Program-made: the position numbers and the translations under genes
The notes under the pieces: model-generated
Told to the model about the DNA's origin: nothing
Databases searched by the model: none
Seen by the model: the letters and a program-made list of their open reading frames with translations, nothing else
Shown: piece after piece, positions 1 to 10,583 of the stretch
How the letters are laid out: the number at the start of each line of letters is the position of its first letter
How positions within the stretch are numbered: the first letter of the stretch is position 1
From: Vulcanimicrobiota bacterium
GTDB lineage: Bacteria; Vulcanimicrobiota; Vulcanimicrobiia; Vulcanimicrobiales; Vulcanimicrobiaceae
Assembly: GCA_027306785.1 (NCBI GenBank)
Contig: DAHUZB010000013.1
Coordinates: 186,001-250,000 of the forward strand
Reading direction: 5' to 3'
DNA: 64,000 nucleotides

Positions 1-474
1 GGGCAACCGCTGATGCTGCTCGGCGTGTTGAAAGGAGCGCTCTTCGTCGTTACCGACCTCGCGCGCGCCGTCGCCGCGGTACCGGACGGCCCGAGCGAGA
101 TCATCGTGGATTATATGTGCGTGAGCAGCTACGGAAACGCGACGCGCTCCTCCGGGGAGGTGCGCCTTCTCAAAGACACGAGCGAGCCCGTGACGGGGCG
201 TAACGTCGTGATCGTGGAGGACATCGTCGATAACGGCCTCACGCTGCAGTACCTCCAGGCGTTACTGGGGGAACGGCAGCCCGCGCGGCTGCGCTCCTGC
301 GTGCTCTTCGATAAGCCGTACCACCGGCGGGTGGACGTGCCGGTGGAGTACGTGGGCTTACAAGCTCCGGACGAATTCGTCGTAGGTTACGGTTTGGACT
401 ACCAGGAATTGTTTCGGAATCTGCCCTACCTGGCGCAACTCAAAGACGCCGTCTTCACCCGTCCCGAAGCGTAG
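1..474 (+). CDS. hpt: Hypoxanthine phosphoribosyltransferase, 5'-truncated by the window edge
   Basis: Type I phosphoribosyltransferase of purine salvage, which transfers phosphoribose from PRPP to hypoxanthine or guanine in the cytoplasm. The reading frame is open to base 1, and the first visible residues ([15 protein letters not shown]) match the beta-strand/PPi-loop region near the family N-terminus, so only about 30-40 residues are missing. The PRPP-binding motif [13 protein letters not shown] is intact. The C-terminal segment [20 protein letters not shown] is the typical hpt ending. It lies 20 bp upstream of ftsH; hpt-ftsH adjacency is common in bacteria. The ATG at 13 is internal, not the true start. 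Confidence 0.93.
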   Translation, partial: GQPLMLLGVLKGALFVVTDLARAVAAVPDGPSEIIVDYMCVSSYGNATRSSGEVRLLKDTSEPVTGRNVVIVEDIVDNGLTLQYLQALLGERQPARLRSCVLFDKPYHRRVDVPVEYVGLQAPDEFVVGYGLDYQELFRNLPYLAQLKDAVFTRPEA

Positions 475-494
475 ACGGTAAAGAAAGTCATCTC

Positions 495-2416
<1,922 letters not shown>

Positions 2417-2417
<1 letters not shown>

Positions 2418-3718
2418 TGCGTCGTTCGTGGTTCCCGGCCGCGGCGCTCGCCGGAGCGCTGCTGCTGCCGATTGCCGCGCCCGCCGCGGCTGATCTCCCC
2501 GCGCGCGGCGCGCTGCCCCACGGGGGCAGCTACGTGCTCTACCGCGATCCGACCCTCGCGACGGCGGCGGTCGATCTCTGGTTCCGGGCTCCGGGCGCCG
2601 GCTACGACAGCGCGACGCCCGGGCTCGGGCGCCTCGCCGCGACCGCCGCTGCCGCGGCGCCGCTCGTGAGCGGCACCTCGCTCGTCGGCCTGGTTCGCGG
2701 GCTCGGGGGCAAGCTCGTGGTCGAAGCCTACCCGGACATCATCGGCGTGAGCGTCATCGTCCCCGCGACCGGGGCGCGCCGCGTGATCGCCGCCATGAGC
2801 GCGGCGTATTTTTCGCCCGCGATCGATGAAGCGGCGCTCAAGGCCGCGCAGAGCGATATGGCGATCCTCGCGGCGCAGCGCCGCTACCTCGCCGATACGC
2901 TCGCGCACGACGCGCTCTTCGCGCAGCTCTTCGCCTCCGGTCCCGCGCATCTGCCGCCGCTGCCCGACACGATCGGCGCGCTCGCGCAGGTTCCGCTTTC
3001 CCAAGTCACCGCGTACGCGCAGCGCGCTTTTCGTTCGGCGAACGCCACGTTGACGCTCGCGGGCGACGTCGACGCGTCGGCGATCGATGCCGTGACCGCG
3101 GGCTCGCCGGGTGCGCCGGATGCGCCGATCGATTCGCAACTCGCCGCGCAGCCGCACGCCGAGACCGTGCAAAAAGCCAACGTCGCGGGCATGGGGCTCG
3201 CGTGGATCGGTCCGCCGATCAGCGACGAGCGCGCCGCGACCGCGATGGATTTCATCGCCGATTATCTGTTCCGCGACGGCAGCGGCGTCGTTTCGAAAGC
3301 GATCGATGCGGCCCCGGGCGATCTCTTCGTCAACGGGCAGTTCATCACGCTGCACGATCCCGGCGTCTTTCTCGTGACGGTCTCCGGTGACGGTGCCGAC
3401 GCGACCCGGGCGCGCATCCTCTCCGCGATCGCGTCGCTCGCGCACCCGCTCGACGCGACCGCTTTCGCGCGTGCCCGCAAGGCGTTTCTCTTCCACCTCG
3501 CGACCGATACGCAGTATCCGAGCGAGCAGGCCGACAACCTCGGCTGGTATGCGGTCGAGGGCAACGGCGCCTACGCGCCGAGCGCGCTCGAAGGCACGTA
3601 CTGGAAGATCGCGCGCTCGCTCGATCCCGCTTACGTTGCATCGGTCGTGCAGCGTTATCTCTCGCATCCCGTCGTCGTCGAATTGCATCCGGCGGCATCC
3701 AAGGAGCCCGCCTCGTGA
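2417..3718 (+). CDS. Secreted M16 peptidase-like protein without the zinc motif (first of pair)
   Basis: The 433-residue protein has a cleavable-looking signal peptide (RRSWFPAAALAGALLLPIA, then an AAPAAA run) and the overall layout of an insulinase-like (M16) half-barrel: an N-terminal strand block (VLYRDPTLATAAVDLWF), a central helix region, and a C-terminal repeat with NATLTLAGD like the M16 linker. Active M16 enzymes carry HxxEH just after the first strand; here that stretch reads GLGRLAATAAAA, so no zinc site is visible. By analogy with inactive M16 subunits it may act as a chaperone-like partner of the following gene. Start ATG 2417 overlaps the ftsH stop. Confidence 0.75.
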
Positions 3719-5010
3719 TCGTTCGTCTCCGCGCCGCCGCCCTCGCGGCGCTCTTGGTCTCCGTGCCGCTCGGCGCGGCCGCCGCCGCCGCTCCCTCGGT
3801 CACGCACGCGGACGGTGTCGCGATCATCACGCAGCCCGACGCCGTGGCGCCGCTCGTCGACGTCACGCTCGTCGTGCGCGCGGGGCTCGATCGTCAGTCG
3901 ATGGCGCAGAACGGCATCGCGGCGCTCACCGCGCAGTCGATCCTGCGCACCCCGGTCGACGGCATGCCCGCGGAAGACGCGATCGCCGCGGCGGGCGGAA
4001 AGATCCGCTTCGCGGTCGATCCGACCGACGTTCGCTTCTCGATCGAGGCACTCCCGAGCGACGCGAAGACCGTGCTCGGCATCGCACGCAAAGCGCTCGC
4101 CTCGCCGAGCTTTACGCCGGAGAGCGTCTCGCAGGCGCGCGCGGCCTTGGAATCACGCTTCGCCGCACGGCAGCAGGTCGCGCTGCAGGTCGGGCTCGAG
4201 ATGCTGAACTTCAGCTCCGCGCCGACCGCCAATACCGGCCTTCCCGAGTACGGCATTCCCGCCTCGCTCGCGCAGCTCGATCCGGCGCACGTCGCCGCCT
4301 TCTACGCCAAGTACTATCGGCGCGGCGGAGCCGTCGTCAGCGCCGTCGGTCCGTCCGACGCCTTCGGCGGCGATGAGCTCACCCTACTCGCGCAGAGCCT
4401 GCCGGCGGGAACGACCGCGCCCGTGACCGTCAAGGTGGCGAAGCTCGAGGGAACCTCGCGCCAGCTGGTCGCGCACCGCGACGTGCCCTCGCCGTGGCTG
4501 ATCGCGCAGTATCCGGCTCCGACGATCGACAGCAAGGATTTCGGCGCGATGCTCGTGCTCGCGGCGTTCATGCAGCGCACGCTCGCGGATATCGCGAACG
4601 TGCCCGGCGTCGTGAATCCGACGCTCGCCTCGGGTGCGGTCGGAACGCTCTACCAGTACGATCGTATGCAGCCCTCGCTCACGCTCTACGTGAACGGCGG
4701 CGTCGGCGATCCGAACCGCGCCTTCTCGACCGCGCTCTCGGTCGCGAGCATCCTCGCGCAGACCCGCCTGAAGGGATCGATCGACCAGTTCAAGGCGATC
4801 GCCGCGGGTGATTTCACGGATGCGGCAAGCTCGGTGCAGGCGCGTGCATGGCTCGCGGTGGTCTTCGAGCAGAACGGGGCCTCGCCCGATTACATCGGCC
4901 GCACCCTGCAGGCGATCCACGCGACGACGGCCGCCGATCTGCAGCGCGTGGCGCAGCGCTACTTCGGCAATCCCACGATCGCGCTCGTGCTTCCGCGCGC
5001 GCGGAGCTGA
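3715..5010 (+). CDS. Secreted M16 peptidase-like protein without the zinc motif (second of pair)
   Basis: This 431-residue exported protein has a signal peptide of about 25 residues rich in Ala/Leu. It shows M16-like order: the strand-rich opening VDVTLVVRAGLDRQS, the helix GIAALTAQSIL where HxxEH would lie, then HVAAFYAKYYRRGGAVVSAVG, which resembles the M16 linker (FYxxYYxP). No HxxEH is present, so both members of the pair look catalytically dead, unlike usual active/inactive M16 pairs. GTG start 3715 overlaps the preceding stop by 4 bp, implying translational coupling and probable heterodimer formation. Remote homology only; function not assigned. Confidence 0.72.
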   Translation: MIVRLRAAALAALLVSVPLGAAAAAAPSVTHADGVAIITQPDAVAPLVDVTLVVRAGLDRQSMAQNGIAALTAQSILRTPVDGMPAEDAIAAAGGKIRFAVDPTDVRFSIEALPSDAKTVLGIARKALASPSFTPESVSQARAALESRFAARQQVALQVGLEMLNFSSAPTANTGLPEYGIPASLAQLDPAHVAAFYAKYYRRGGAVVSAVGPSDAFGGDELTLLAQSLPAGTTAPVTVKVAKLEGTSRQLVAHRDVPSPWLIAQYPAPTIDSKDFGAMLVLAAFMQRTLADIANVPGVVNPTLASGAVGTLYQYDRMQPSLTLYVNGGVGDPNRAFSTALSVASILAQTRLKGSIDQFKAIAAGDFTDAASSVQARAWLAVVFEQNGASPDYIGRTLQAIHATTAADLQRVAQRYFGNPTIALVLPRARS

Positions 5011-5016
5011 TCGCCG

Positions 5017-6096
5017 CTGCGCGTCGCCCTCGTTCACGACTACCTCAACCAGCGCGGCGGGGCGGAGCGCGTTTTCGCGCACATGGCGCGCGCGTGGAGC
5101 GATGCGCCGATCTTTACGGCACTCTACGATGACGCGGCCGTCGGCGATCTGATCGCGCGCGAGCGCGTGAACGTGTCGGCCCTGGCGCGCATTCCGGGCG
5201 CGAACCGGCGGTTTCGCTACCTCGCGCCGTTCTATCCGCGCGCGTTCGAAGCGTTCGATCTCTCCGCATTCGACACGATCGTGAGCTCGACGAGCGCGTG
5301 GGCGAAGGGCGTGCGCTTTCGCGAAGACGCGGTGCACGTGTGCTTCATCCACACGGTGAGCCGCTTTCTCTTCGACTACGAGCGCTATGTCGGCGGCTTC
5401 GGGCTCGGCACGCTGGCGCGGCCGATGGTCTCGCGCCTGGTCGCGTGGGATCTGCGCGCCGCGCAGCGCCCGAGCCTCTTCGTCGCGAACTCGCATACCG
5501 TGGCCGAGCGCGTGCGTCGCTATTATCATCGCGATGCGGTCGTGCTGCACTCGCCCGCCGACGTGGATCGTTTCACGATCGGCGCCGGCGCCGGGGATTA
5601 CTTCTTCATCGCCTCGCGGCTGCTGCCGTATAAACGCATCGATCTCGCGATCGAAGCGGCGCAGATCGCGCGCGTGCCGCTGATCGTCGCGGGCGGCGGC
5701 CCGTCGGAAGCGGCGCTGCGCGAGCGTGCACGCGGAACGACGACGACGCTCCTCGGCTTCGTCGAGGACGCGCGCGTGAACGAATTGCTCGGAAACGCGC
5801 GTGCCGCGATTCTGCCGGGAGAAGAAGACTTGGGTCTCGTGCCGATCGAGGCTGCGGCGGCCGGACGGCCGACGATAGCGTACCGCGGAGGCGGCGCGCG
5901 CGAGACCGTGATCGAGAGCGAGACGGGCGAATTCTTCGACGCGCCGACGCCGGAGTCGCTCGCCGCGGCGATGCGCGCGTTCGATGCCCGACGGTACGAC
6001 GCGCGTCGCTTGCGCGCGCACGCCGAGCAATTTTCACCGCAGCGCTTCGTCGAGCGCTTGCGCGCGATCGTCGACGAAGCGCGCGCGGCGCGCTAA
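5017..6096 (+). CDS. Family 4 glycosyltransferase (GT-B), CTG start
   Basis: The roughly 359-residue GT-B glycosyltransferase resembles cell-surface polysaccharide enzymes. The N-terminus LRVALVHDYLNQRGGAERVF is the conserved opening of this family, so translation should begin at CTG 5017; the only upstream in-frame triplets before the previous stop are TCG and CCG, and the first ATG (5083) would delete the conserved start. A GGAG lies about 10 nt upstream of the CTG. The C-terminal domain has the donor-site segments FFIASRLLPYKRIDLAIEA and GEEDLGLVPIEAAAAG (E-x7-E region). It converges with the CPBP protease, the two stop codons overlapping. Confidence 0.88.
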   Translation: MRVALVHDYLNQRGGAERVFAHMARAWSDAPIFTALYDDAAVGDLIARERVNVSALARIPGANRRFRYLAPFYPRAFEAFDLSAFDTIVSSTSAWAKGVRFREDAVHVCFIHTVSRFLFDYERYVGGFGLGTLARPMVSRLVAWDLRAAQRPSLFVANSHTVAERVRRYYHRDAVVLHSPADVDRFTIGAGAGDYFFIASRLLPYKRIDLAIEAAQIARVPLIVAGGGPSEAALRERARGTTTTLLGFVEDARVNELLGNARAAILPGEEDLGLVPIEAAAAGRPTIAYRGGGARETVIESETGEFFDAPTPESLAAAMRAFDARRYDARRLRAHAEQFSPQRFVERLRAIVDEARAAR

Positions 6097-6842
6097 CTTG
6101 CGAGTTTGGGCACGAGGAGCAGCGCGATCACGGTGACCGCGTTGAAGCACGCGTGGGTGATCATCGACGCGTAGGCATTGCGCGTGCGGTAATAGACGCC
6201 GCAGAGGATCATGCCCCCGAGCGCGAGCGGCACGAGCACGAATTTGTCCCCGTGCGCGAGTCCGAATAGGATACCGCTGATCGTCGCACCCATCCAAAAG
6301 CCGCCGTAGCGCAGCCCGAGATTGAAGAGAAAGACGCGGAAGACCGTCTCTTCGGCGATCGGCGCGAGCACGGTCGCGAAGAGCGCGAAAAACCAGATCG
6401 TCGCGGGATTATGGAGCGATTTGAACATCTCGACGACGCCCTGTTCGTGTTTGGTGTGCGTGAGCGTATCGATCAGCGAAGCGCCGCCTTCGACGACCAC
6501 GATCATCGCGAGCGCGCCGAGCAATGCCACGCCGATCTGCCACGGGGCGATCCGCGTGAAGCCGAGTTCGCGCAGCGTCAGGCGCGAGACGCGCGGGAGT
6601 CCGGCGAGGAGCACGACGAGGATCGCAACCTCGAGAACGAGTTGCACGACGACGGCGGGAACGAGGCCGACGCGGCCGGAGGCGAGCATCGGCGCGAGTG
6701 CGAGTGCGGCGAGCCCGAGCACGATCGCGCTCGCGCCGACGACGACGAGAACGAGCAGCAGCGTCGGGCCGGTGCGGAAGCTATCGGCCGGCCAGCGTGT
6801 CGGCCAGGCGGGAGAAGTCGGTGATGCTGAGTTGTTCTCCAC
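6093..6842 (-). CDS. CPBP-family intramembrane metalloprotease
   Basis: Multi-pass membrane protein of the CPBP (Abi/CAAX protease-like) family. All three active-site motifs are present: EETVFR (EExxxR), FGLAH (FxxxH) and HACFN (HxxxN). Several hydrophobic helices precede and separate them. The start is uncertain: the frame stays open far into rsmA, but that part is shadow sequence. GTG at 6842 gives 249 residues with a short hydrophilic tail before the first helix and a 62-bp overlap with rsmA. Substrate unknown; members act in prenyl-protein processing, bacteriocin immunity or membrane signalling. Confidence 0.82.
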   Translation of the reverse strand: MENNSASPTSPAWPTRWPADSFRTGPTLLLVLVVVGASAIVLGLAALALAPMLASGRVGLVPAVVVQLVLEVAILVVLLAGLPRVSRLTLRELGFTRIAPWQIGVALLGALAMIVVVEGGASLIDTLTHTKHEQGVVEMFKSLHNPATIWFFALFATVLAPIAEETVFRVFLFNLGLRYGGFWMGATISGILFGLAHGDKFVLVPLALGGMILCGVYYRTRNAYASMITHACFNAVTVIALLLVPKLAS

Positions 6843-7632
6843 GTGACTCCGGTGAGAGACCGCTTGCGGCGATCGCCGCTGCGATCGCCGAACGATCGCG
6901 TTCGAGCGAGAGTGCGAGACTGTTGGCGAGGGTCTTGCGGCGGTACGCGAACGCGCCGCGCACGACCTTCCGAAAGAGTGCGAGGTCGACGGGCGCGACG
7001 GCGGGCTCGGCGCGACGCACCAGGCGCACGACGGTGGAATCCACCTTCGGCGGCGGATAGAATGCACGCGGCCCGAGTGTGAACGCACGCTCGACCGTCA
7101 TCGCGTACTGCACGGCGATCGAGAGGCTGCCGTAGGCCGCGGTGCCGGGTCGCGCGGCGAGACGATCGGCGACGTCTTTTTGAATCATCGCGACGATGAC
7201 ATCGGGGCCGTCGTCCATCTCGACGAGATTCACGATCAGCGGCGTCGCCACGTTGTAGGGAAGATTGCCCGCCACGCGCCAGGCGCCGCGGCGCGCGAAC
7301 GCGGCGTAATCGTAGGTCATCGCATCGGCGAGTACGAGCGCGGCTTCGCGTAGATCCTCGCGATTGCCGAGAATCGAAACGAGTTCGGGATCGATCTCGA
7401 TCGCGGTGACCGCCGCTCCTTCGTCGAGCAGCGCGCGGGTGAGCGCGCCGGTTCCCGCGCCGATCTCGAGCACGCGCGCGCGATCTTCGGCGTGCTCGAG
7501 CGCAAGACGCGCGATCCGCCGTGCGGATCCCGCGTCCATCAGGAAGTTTTGTCCGTATTTTTTTTTCGGGCGCAGTCCCCACGCGTCGAGTAGAGCGCGA
7601 GGATGGGCCGCCGTGCGTTCGTCGCCGTCCAC
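6781..7632 (-). CDS. rsmA: 16S rRNA (adenine(1518)-N6/adenine(1519)-N6)-dimethyltransferase
   Basis: KsgA/RsmA dimethylates two adjacent adenines in the 3'-terminal helix 45 of 16S rRNA, a late step of 30S maturation. Diagnostic motifs are GQNFL near residue 28, the SAM-binding loop LEIGAGTGALT, the acidic AIEIDPEL and the catalytic motif NLPYNV. Length 283 residues is normal. It lies 11 bp downstream of the 3D-domain gene on the same strand; an rpf/yabE-like gene followed by rsmA is a recurring arrangement in Gram-positive bacteria. Confidence 0.97.
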   Translation of the reverse strand: MDGDERTAAHPRALLDAWGLRPKKKYGQNFLMDAGSARRIARLALEHAEDRARVLEIGAGTGALTRALLDEGAAVTAIEIDPELVSILGNREDLREAALVLADAMTYDYAAFARRGAWRVAGNLPYNVATPLIVNLVEMDDGPDVIVAMIQKDVADRLAARPGTAAYGSLSIAVQYAMTVERAFTLGPRAFYPPPKVDSTVVRLVRRAEPAVAPVDLALFRKVVRGAFAYRRKTLANSLALSLERDRSAIAAAIAASGLSPESRGEQLSITDFSRLADTLAGR

Positions 7633-7643
7633 GAAGGTTCGGC

Positions 7644-8690
7644 TTACTTCAACCGATAGACGGTCACCTCGCGCCGCCCGAAGAGCAGCGCGTCGTGAAG
7701 CGAGTTGAAGCCGAGATCGATGCGGTTTCCGAGAATCGCGCCGCCGGTGTCGCCCGCGATCGCGAAGCCGTAGCCGGGAATATAGAGTCGGGTACCGAGC
7801 GGGATCACGCGCGGATCGACGGCAACGATGCCGTGACCGGCCGGGCGACCGCTCGCGGTGATGCCGCTGCAGCCCGCGCAGCCCGCGGTATAGGCGGTCG
7901 CGATCATGTGCAGTGCGCTCGCCGCGATGTACGACGTATGCTCGATGCCGCGCTGCGCGAAACGTTCGAACGCGGCGTATTCACCCACGCCTTCGGCGAC
8001 GATGCGCGGATGCGGCTTTTTGACGACGTCGGATTTCACCACGGTAGCTCTGACGCTACCGCCGTTGCGCTGCACGAACGACACCATCACGTCGCGCTCG
8101 CCGGGCTTTCCGCGCGCGATCACTTTCGACGTGCCGGGCGTCATGGAAAAATCGAGACGATGAATCGTTTTGGCGGGAATGGCGCGATGCTCTTCGCGTT
8201 CCCACGTGAGCACGCGCGTCACCGTAATCGTGCCGCGTGCGGGTACGGGAGCCGCAACGGCGGGGCGCACTTCATCGCTCGACGCGAGGCGAATGCCTTG
8301 CTCTTCGAGCAGCGATCCGACGTCGGGCGCGGCGGTATCGAGCGCGATGCGACGATGCGCGGTAACGATGGTGACGGGAACGGCCGCACGGTAGGTGATC
8401 GTCATGCGATCGGAGAGCGGCGTATCGAGCGCGGGCGAGACGTAATCGCGAGCGCCGACGACGACGCCGCGCGTCCGCAGAAAGTCGCCGACCGTTTGGG
8501 CGCTCGTCGCGTGCTGCGTGATCGTTCCTTGCGAATCGAACGAGATCACGTGCGCGACGCTCGCGACGGACGAGACGCTGCCCGCGTATGCGGGCGACGG
8601 CTGGGTAAAGAATCCGGCAAAAATGAAGCCGGCGGTCAAGACGCTGACAGCGAGCACGTGGCTGCGCCGCAGGGGGCCGCGTCCTATCAA
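7644..8690 (-). CDS. Secreted G5/3D-domain cell-wall protein (YabE/Rpf-like)
   Basis: Exported protein of 348 residues, probably a peptidoglycan-active enzyme of the YabE/resuscitation-promoting type. It has an N-terminal signal segment (VLAVSVLTAGFIFAGF), two tandem DUF348-type repeats (about residues 48-140; SAQTVGDFLRTRGV is the classic signature), a G5 domain (about 145-225) and a C-terminal 3D domain with its three aspartates (VAVDPRVIPLGTRLYIPGYG, AGDTGGAI and RIDLGF). 3D domains fold like lytic transglycosylase barrels. The gene has a long leader carrying a candidate c-di-AMP riboswitch, consistent with control of wall hydrolases by that messenger. Confidence 0.9.
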   Translation of the reverse strand: MIGRGPLRRSHVLAVSVLTAGFIFAGFFTQPSPAYAGSVSSVASVAHVISFDSQGTITQHATSAQTVGDFLRTRGVVVGARDYVSPALDTPLSDRMTITYRAAVPVTIVTAHRRIALDTAAPDVGSLLEEQGIRLASSDEVRPAVAAPVPARGTITVTRVLTWEREEHRAIPAKTIHRLDFSMTPGTSKVIARGKPGERDVMVSFVQRNGGSVRATVVKSDVVKKPHPRIVAEGVGEYAAFERFAQRGIEHTSYIAASALHMIATAYTAGCAGCSGITASGRPAGHGIVAVDPRVIPLGTRLYIPGYGFAIAGDTGGAILGNRIDLGFNSLHDALLFGRREVTVYRLK

Positions 8691-8769
8691 CCCGGTCTCC
8701 TTTCCTGTCCCAAGCCCCGCCTAGATGCGCCGAGATACCCGGCAAACGGCACACGAAGGGTGTGAGCTT

Positions 8770-8890
8770 GAACCAACAGTGAGGTTTGGTTGACGGATCC
8801 AGTGGAAACGCCAATACTATCCGCGGACCGACCTGCGCCGCTTACCAAGCCGGCGGGGGCCCGCTGGTCGCTGAAGTTTGGAAGCGACCG
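8770..8890 (-). ncRNA. Candidate c-di-AMP (ydaO/yuaA-type) riboswitch in the 3D-gene leader
   Basis: On the minus strand, 8798 to 8781 reads ATCCGTCAACCAAACCTC, close to the most conserved 3' block of the ydaO motif (AUCCGUCAGCUAACCUC) with one extra A. Upstream lie GCGGGCCCCCG and TTGGTAAGC, roughly where the motif has GGGGACCCA and GGGGUGAA, and CCAAAC near 8881 can pair with GTTGG after the conserved block as a closing stem. In known cases this class sits before peptidoglycan hydrolases of the same kind. The 5' half is divergent, so the call rests mainly on the 3' block and gene context. Confidence 0.5.
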
Positions 8891-8904
8891 TGACTAACCC
8901 GGGC

Positions 8905-8913
8905 ACTATAGCA
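8905..8913 (-). promoter_or_regulatory. Extended -10 promoter for the riboswitch leader
   Basis: The minus strand carries TGCTATAGT, an extended -10 element (TGn-TATAGT), with no clear -35. Transcription from about 8898 would give a leader of about 208 nt before the 3D-domain gene at 8690, with the candidate riboswitch at its 5' end. The rest of the 306-bp gap (8691-8996) shows no other clear gene or site. Confidence 0.45.
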
Positions 8914-8996
8914 CGTTCCGTTCTCGCCCGCACTATGCCGAAAGTCATAGACGTTCGGCACGGAGGCCGTCGCCGAGCGAGCCGGAAATTCCGGGT

Positions 8997-10151
8997 GTGC
9001 GAATCGGGTTTTTTACCGAGGTGTACCGTCCCGTCGTCAACGGTGTCGTCGAATCGATCGATGCGCTCGCCGAAGGTTTGCGCGAGCGCGACCATGTCGT
9101 GTACTGCTTTACGCCGCGCATGCCCGGCGCCGACGCGAACGATGCGTCGATCTTCGAAATGCCGTCGCTGCCGTTGCCGACGCGCACACCGTATCGGCTC
9201 ACCCTACCGCTCGTGAGCAGACGTAACGTCAACAACGTGATCAAGCGTTTGTCGCTGATCCACGCGCACTCGATGTTCGTCACCGGGTGGATGGCGCTGC
9301 GCTATGCGCGGCGGTACGGTATGCCGATCGTCTACACGTATCACACGCAGTTGGAAGCGTACGCGCATTACGTGCCGTTCGAACCGAACGCGACGCGTTT
9401 TGCCGCATCGCAGCTCACGCGCACGTTCGGCAATCTCGTCGACGCGGTGGTGGTGCCGACGCCCGCGATGGCGCGTCACCTGCGCGAGATCGGCGTGGAG
9501 ACGCGCATCGAAATCGTGCCGAGCGGCATCGACGTCGAACGCTTCGGAGCGGGTCGTCGCGACGAACGCGTGCGCGCGAAATTACGCGTGCGCCGCGACG
9601 AGCGCATGGTGCTCTTCGTCTCGCGTCTCGCGCGCGAGAAGAACGTCGATCTCCTGCTCGAGGCGCTGGCCGACGCGTGCGATCCGTCGCTGCGATTGGT
9701 TATCGCGGGCGACGGCCCGGCGCGCGACGAGCTCGAAGCGCGAGCGACCGAACTCGGCGTGCGCGAGAGCGTCGTGTTTCTCGGTGCGGTCGCGCGTGAG
9801 ACGCTCCCCGATCTCTATGCGAGCGCCGATGCCTTCGTCTTTCCGAGCACGAGCGAGACGCAGGGCTTGGTGCAGGCCGAGGCGCTGGCCGCGGGCGCGT
9901 GCATCATCGCCGCCGATGCGCCGCAAAACCGCGAGGTGCTGGGCGACGCGGCGCAGATCGTCGCGCCCACGCGCGAAGCGTTCGCCCGCGCGCTGCGCGC
10001 GGTGCCGGCGCAGCCCGACGCCGCGCTCACCTCGCGCGCGAAGGCCGCCGCCGCGCGCTTCTCGATCGATCGGCAGACGGAACGGATCCTGGATCTCTAC
10101 GGGAGCCTGCTCGATCCCGAGCCGGAAGGGCGCGGCCGCCGCTCGGCTTGA
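8997..10151 (+). CDS. Family 4 glycosyltransferase, lipid-glycosyltransferase-like
   Basis: The 384-residue GT-B enzyme begins RIGFFTEVYRPVVNGVV, the N-terminal signature of glycosyltransferases that build glycolipids such as glucosyl-diacylglycerol or phosphatidylinositol mannosides (FxxxxxPxxxGV). The acceptor domain includes IHAHSMFVTGWMAL and VYTYHTQLEAYAHYV. The donor domain has VPSGIDVERF, LFVSRLAREKNVDLLLEA and the E-x7-E region PSTSETQGLVQAEALAAG. GTG start at 8997. A lipid acceptor is inferred from the N-terminal signature; the exact sugar and acceptor cannot be told from sequence. Confidence 0.9.
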   Translation: MRIGFFTEVYRPVVNGVVESIDALAEGLRERDHVVYCFTPRMPGADANDASIFEMPSLPLPTRTPYRLTLPLVSRRNVNNVIKRLSLIHAHSMFVTGWMALRYARRYGMPIVYTYHTQLEAYAHYVPFEPNATRFAASQLTRTFGNLVDAVVVPTPAMARHLREIGVETRIEIVPSGIDVERFGAGRRDERVRAKLRVRRDERMVLFVSRLAREKNVDLLLEALADACDPSLRLVIAGDGPARDELEARATELGVRESVVFLGAVARETLPDLYASADAFVFPSTSETQGLVQAEALAAGACIIAADAPQNREVLGDAAQIVAPTREAFARALRAVPAQPDAALTSRAKAAAARFSIDRQTERILDLYGSLLDPEPEGRGRRSA

Positions 10152-10177
10152 CGATGCGAACGTATGTTCGCTATACT
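10148..10177 (+). promoter_or_regulatory. SOS-type promoter with a LexA box between -35 and -10
   Basis: TTGACG (10148-10153) and TATACT (10172-10177) are spaced by 18 bp. The spacer holds the perfect palindrome GCGAACGTATGTTCGC (10156-10171), which contains the Gram-positive/actinobacterial LexA operator GAAC-N4-GTTC with extended CGAAC/GTTCG flanks. Bound repressor would block the promoter. The predicted transcription start falls about 7 nt after the -10 box, at or next to the ATG at 10184, so the mRNA is probably leaderless. Downstream genes include a DNA-repair glycosylase, as expected for a damage-inducible unit. Confidence 0.8.
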
Positions 10178-10183
10178 TAGGGC

Positions 10184-10582
10184 ATGCTTCAGGCACAGCT
10201 TGGGTACGCCGCCGACCGCTACGGGCACGGAGTCGCCTATGCCCGCCTGACGACGCGGGCGGGAGAACGGCTTGTGCGAGCCGCCTTCCGCATCGCGCGT
10301 TTTCCGGGGCTCGACGGCCGCGAAGTCGCGTACGGCGCGCTGACCGCGATCGCCGCAATGCTCTCCGCGCGCGGGATCGATCGCGTGCGCTTTCTGCTCC
10401 CCGACGAGTCCCTCATCGCCGACCGCCGCGAGCATCGCCCGCTCCCGCCGCCGATCGAGCTGCCGTACGTGCGTCTCGGCTGCGCGCTCAACCGCTTTGC
10501 GGCGTTCGATCTCCAGGCGGGAGAGGATCGCGACCTCTCGGCGCGCGCCGTCGCGGAGGTCGAGCTGCACACCGCCGCATAG
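10184..10582 (+). CDS. Putative RNase H-fold protein of an SOS operon
   Basis: A 132-residue protein of unknown function. Its middle section (GREVAYGALTAIAAMLSARGIDRVRFLLPDESLI) has the helix-strand rhythm of RNase HI (a long helix ending in a turn, then a strand carrying an acidic residue), but the full DEDD active site is not evident, so it may be a non-catalytic or divergent RNase H-like domain. The ATG lies directly at the predicted transcription start of the LexA-controlled promoter, and the next gene, a 3-methyladenine DNA glycosylase, begins 1 bp after its stop. A role in DNA-damage response follows from context only. Confidence 0.65.
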   Translation: MLQAQLGYAADRYGHGVAYARLTTRAGERLVRAAFRIARFPGLDGREVAYGALTAIAAMLSARGIDRVRFLLPDESLIADRREHRPLPPPIELPYVRLGCALNRFAAFDLQAGEDRDLSARAVAEVELHTAA

Positions 10583-10583
10583 C

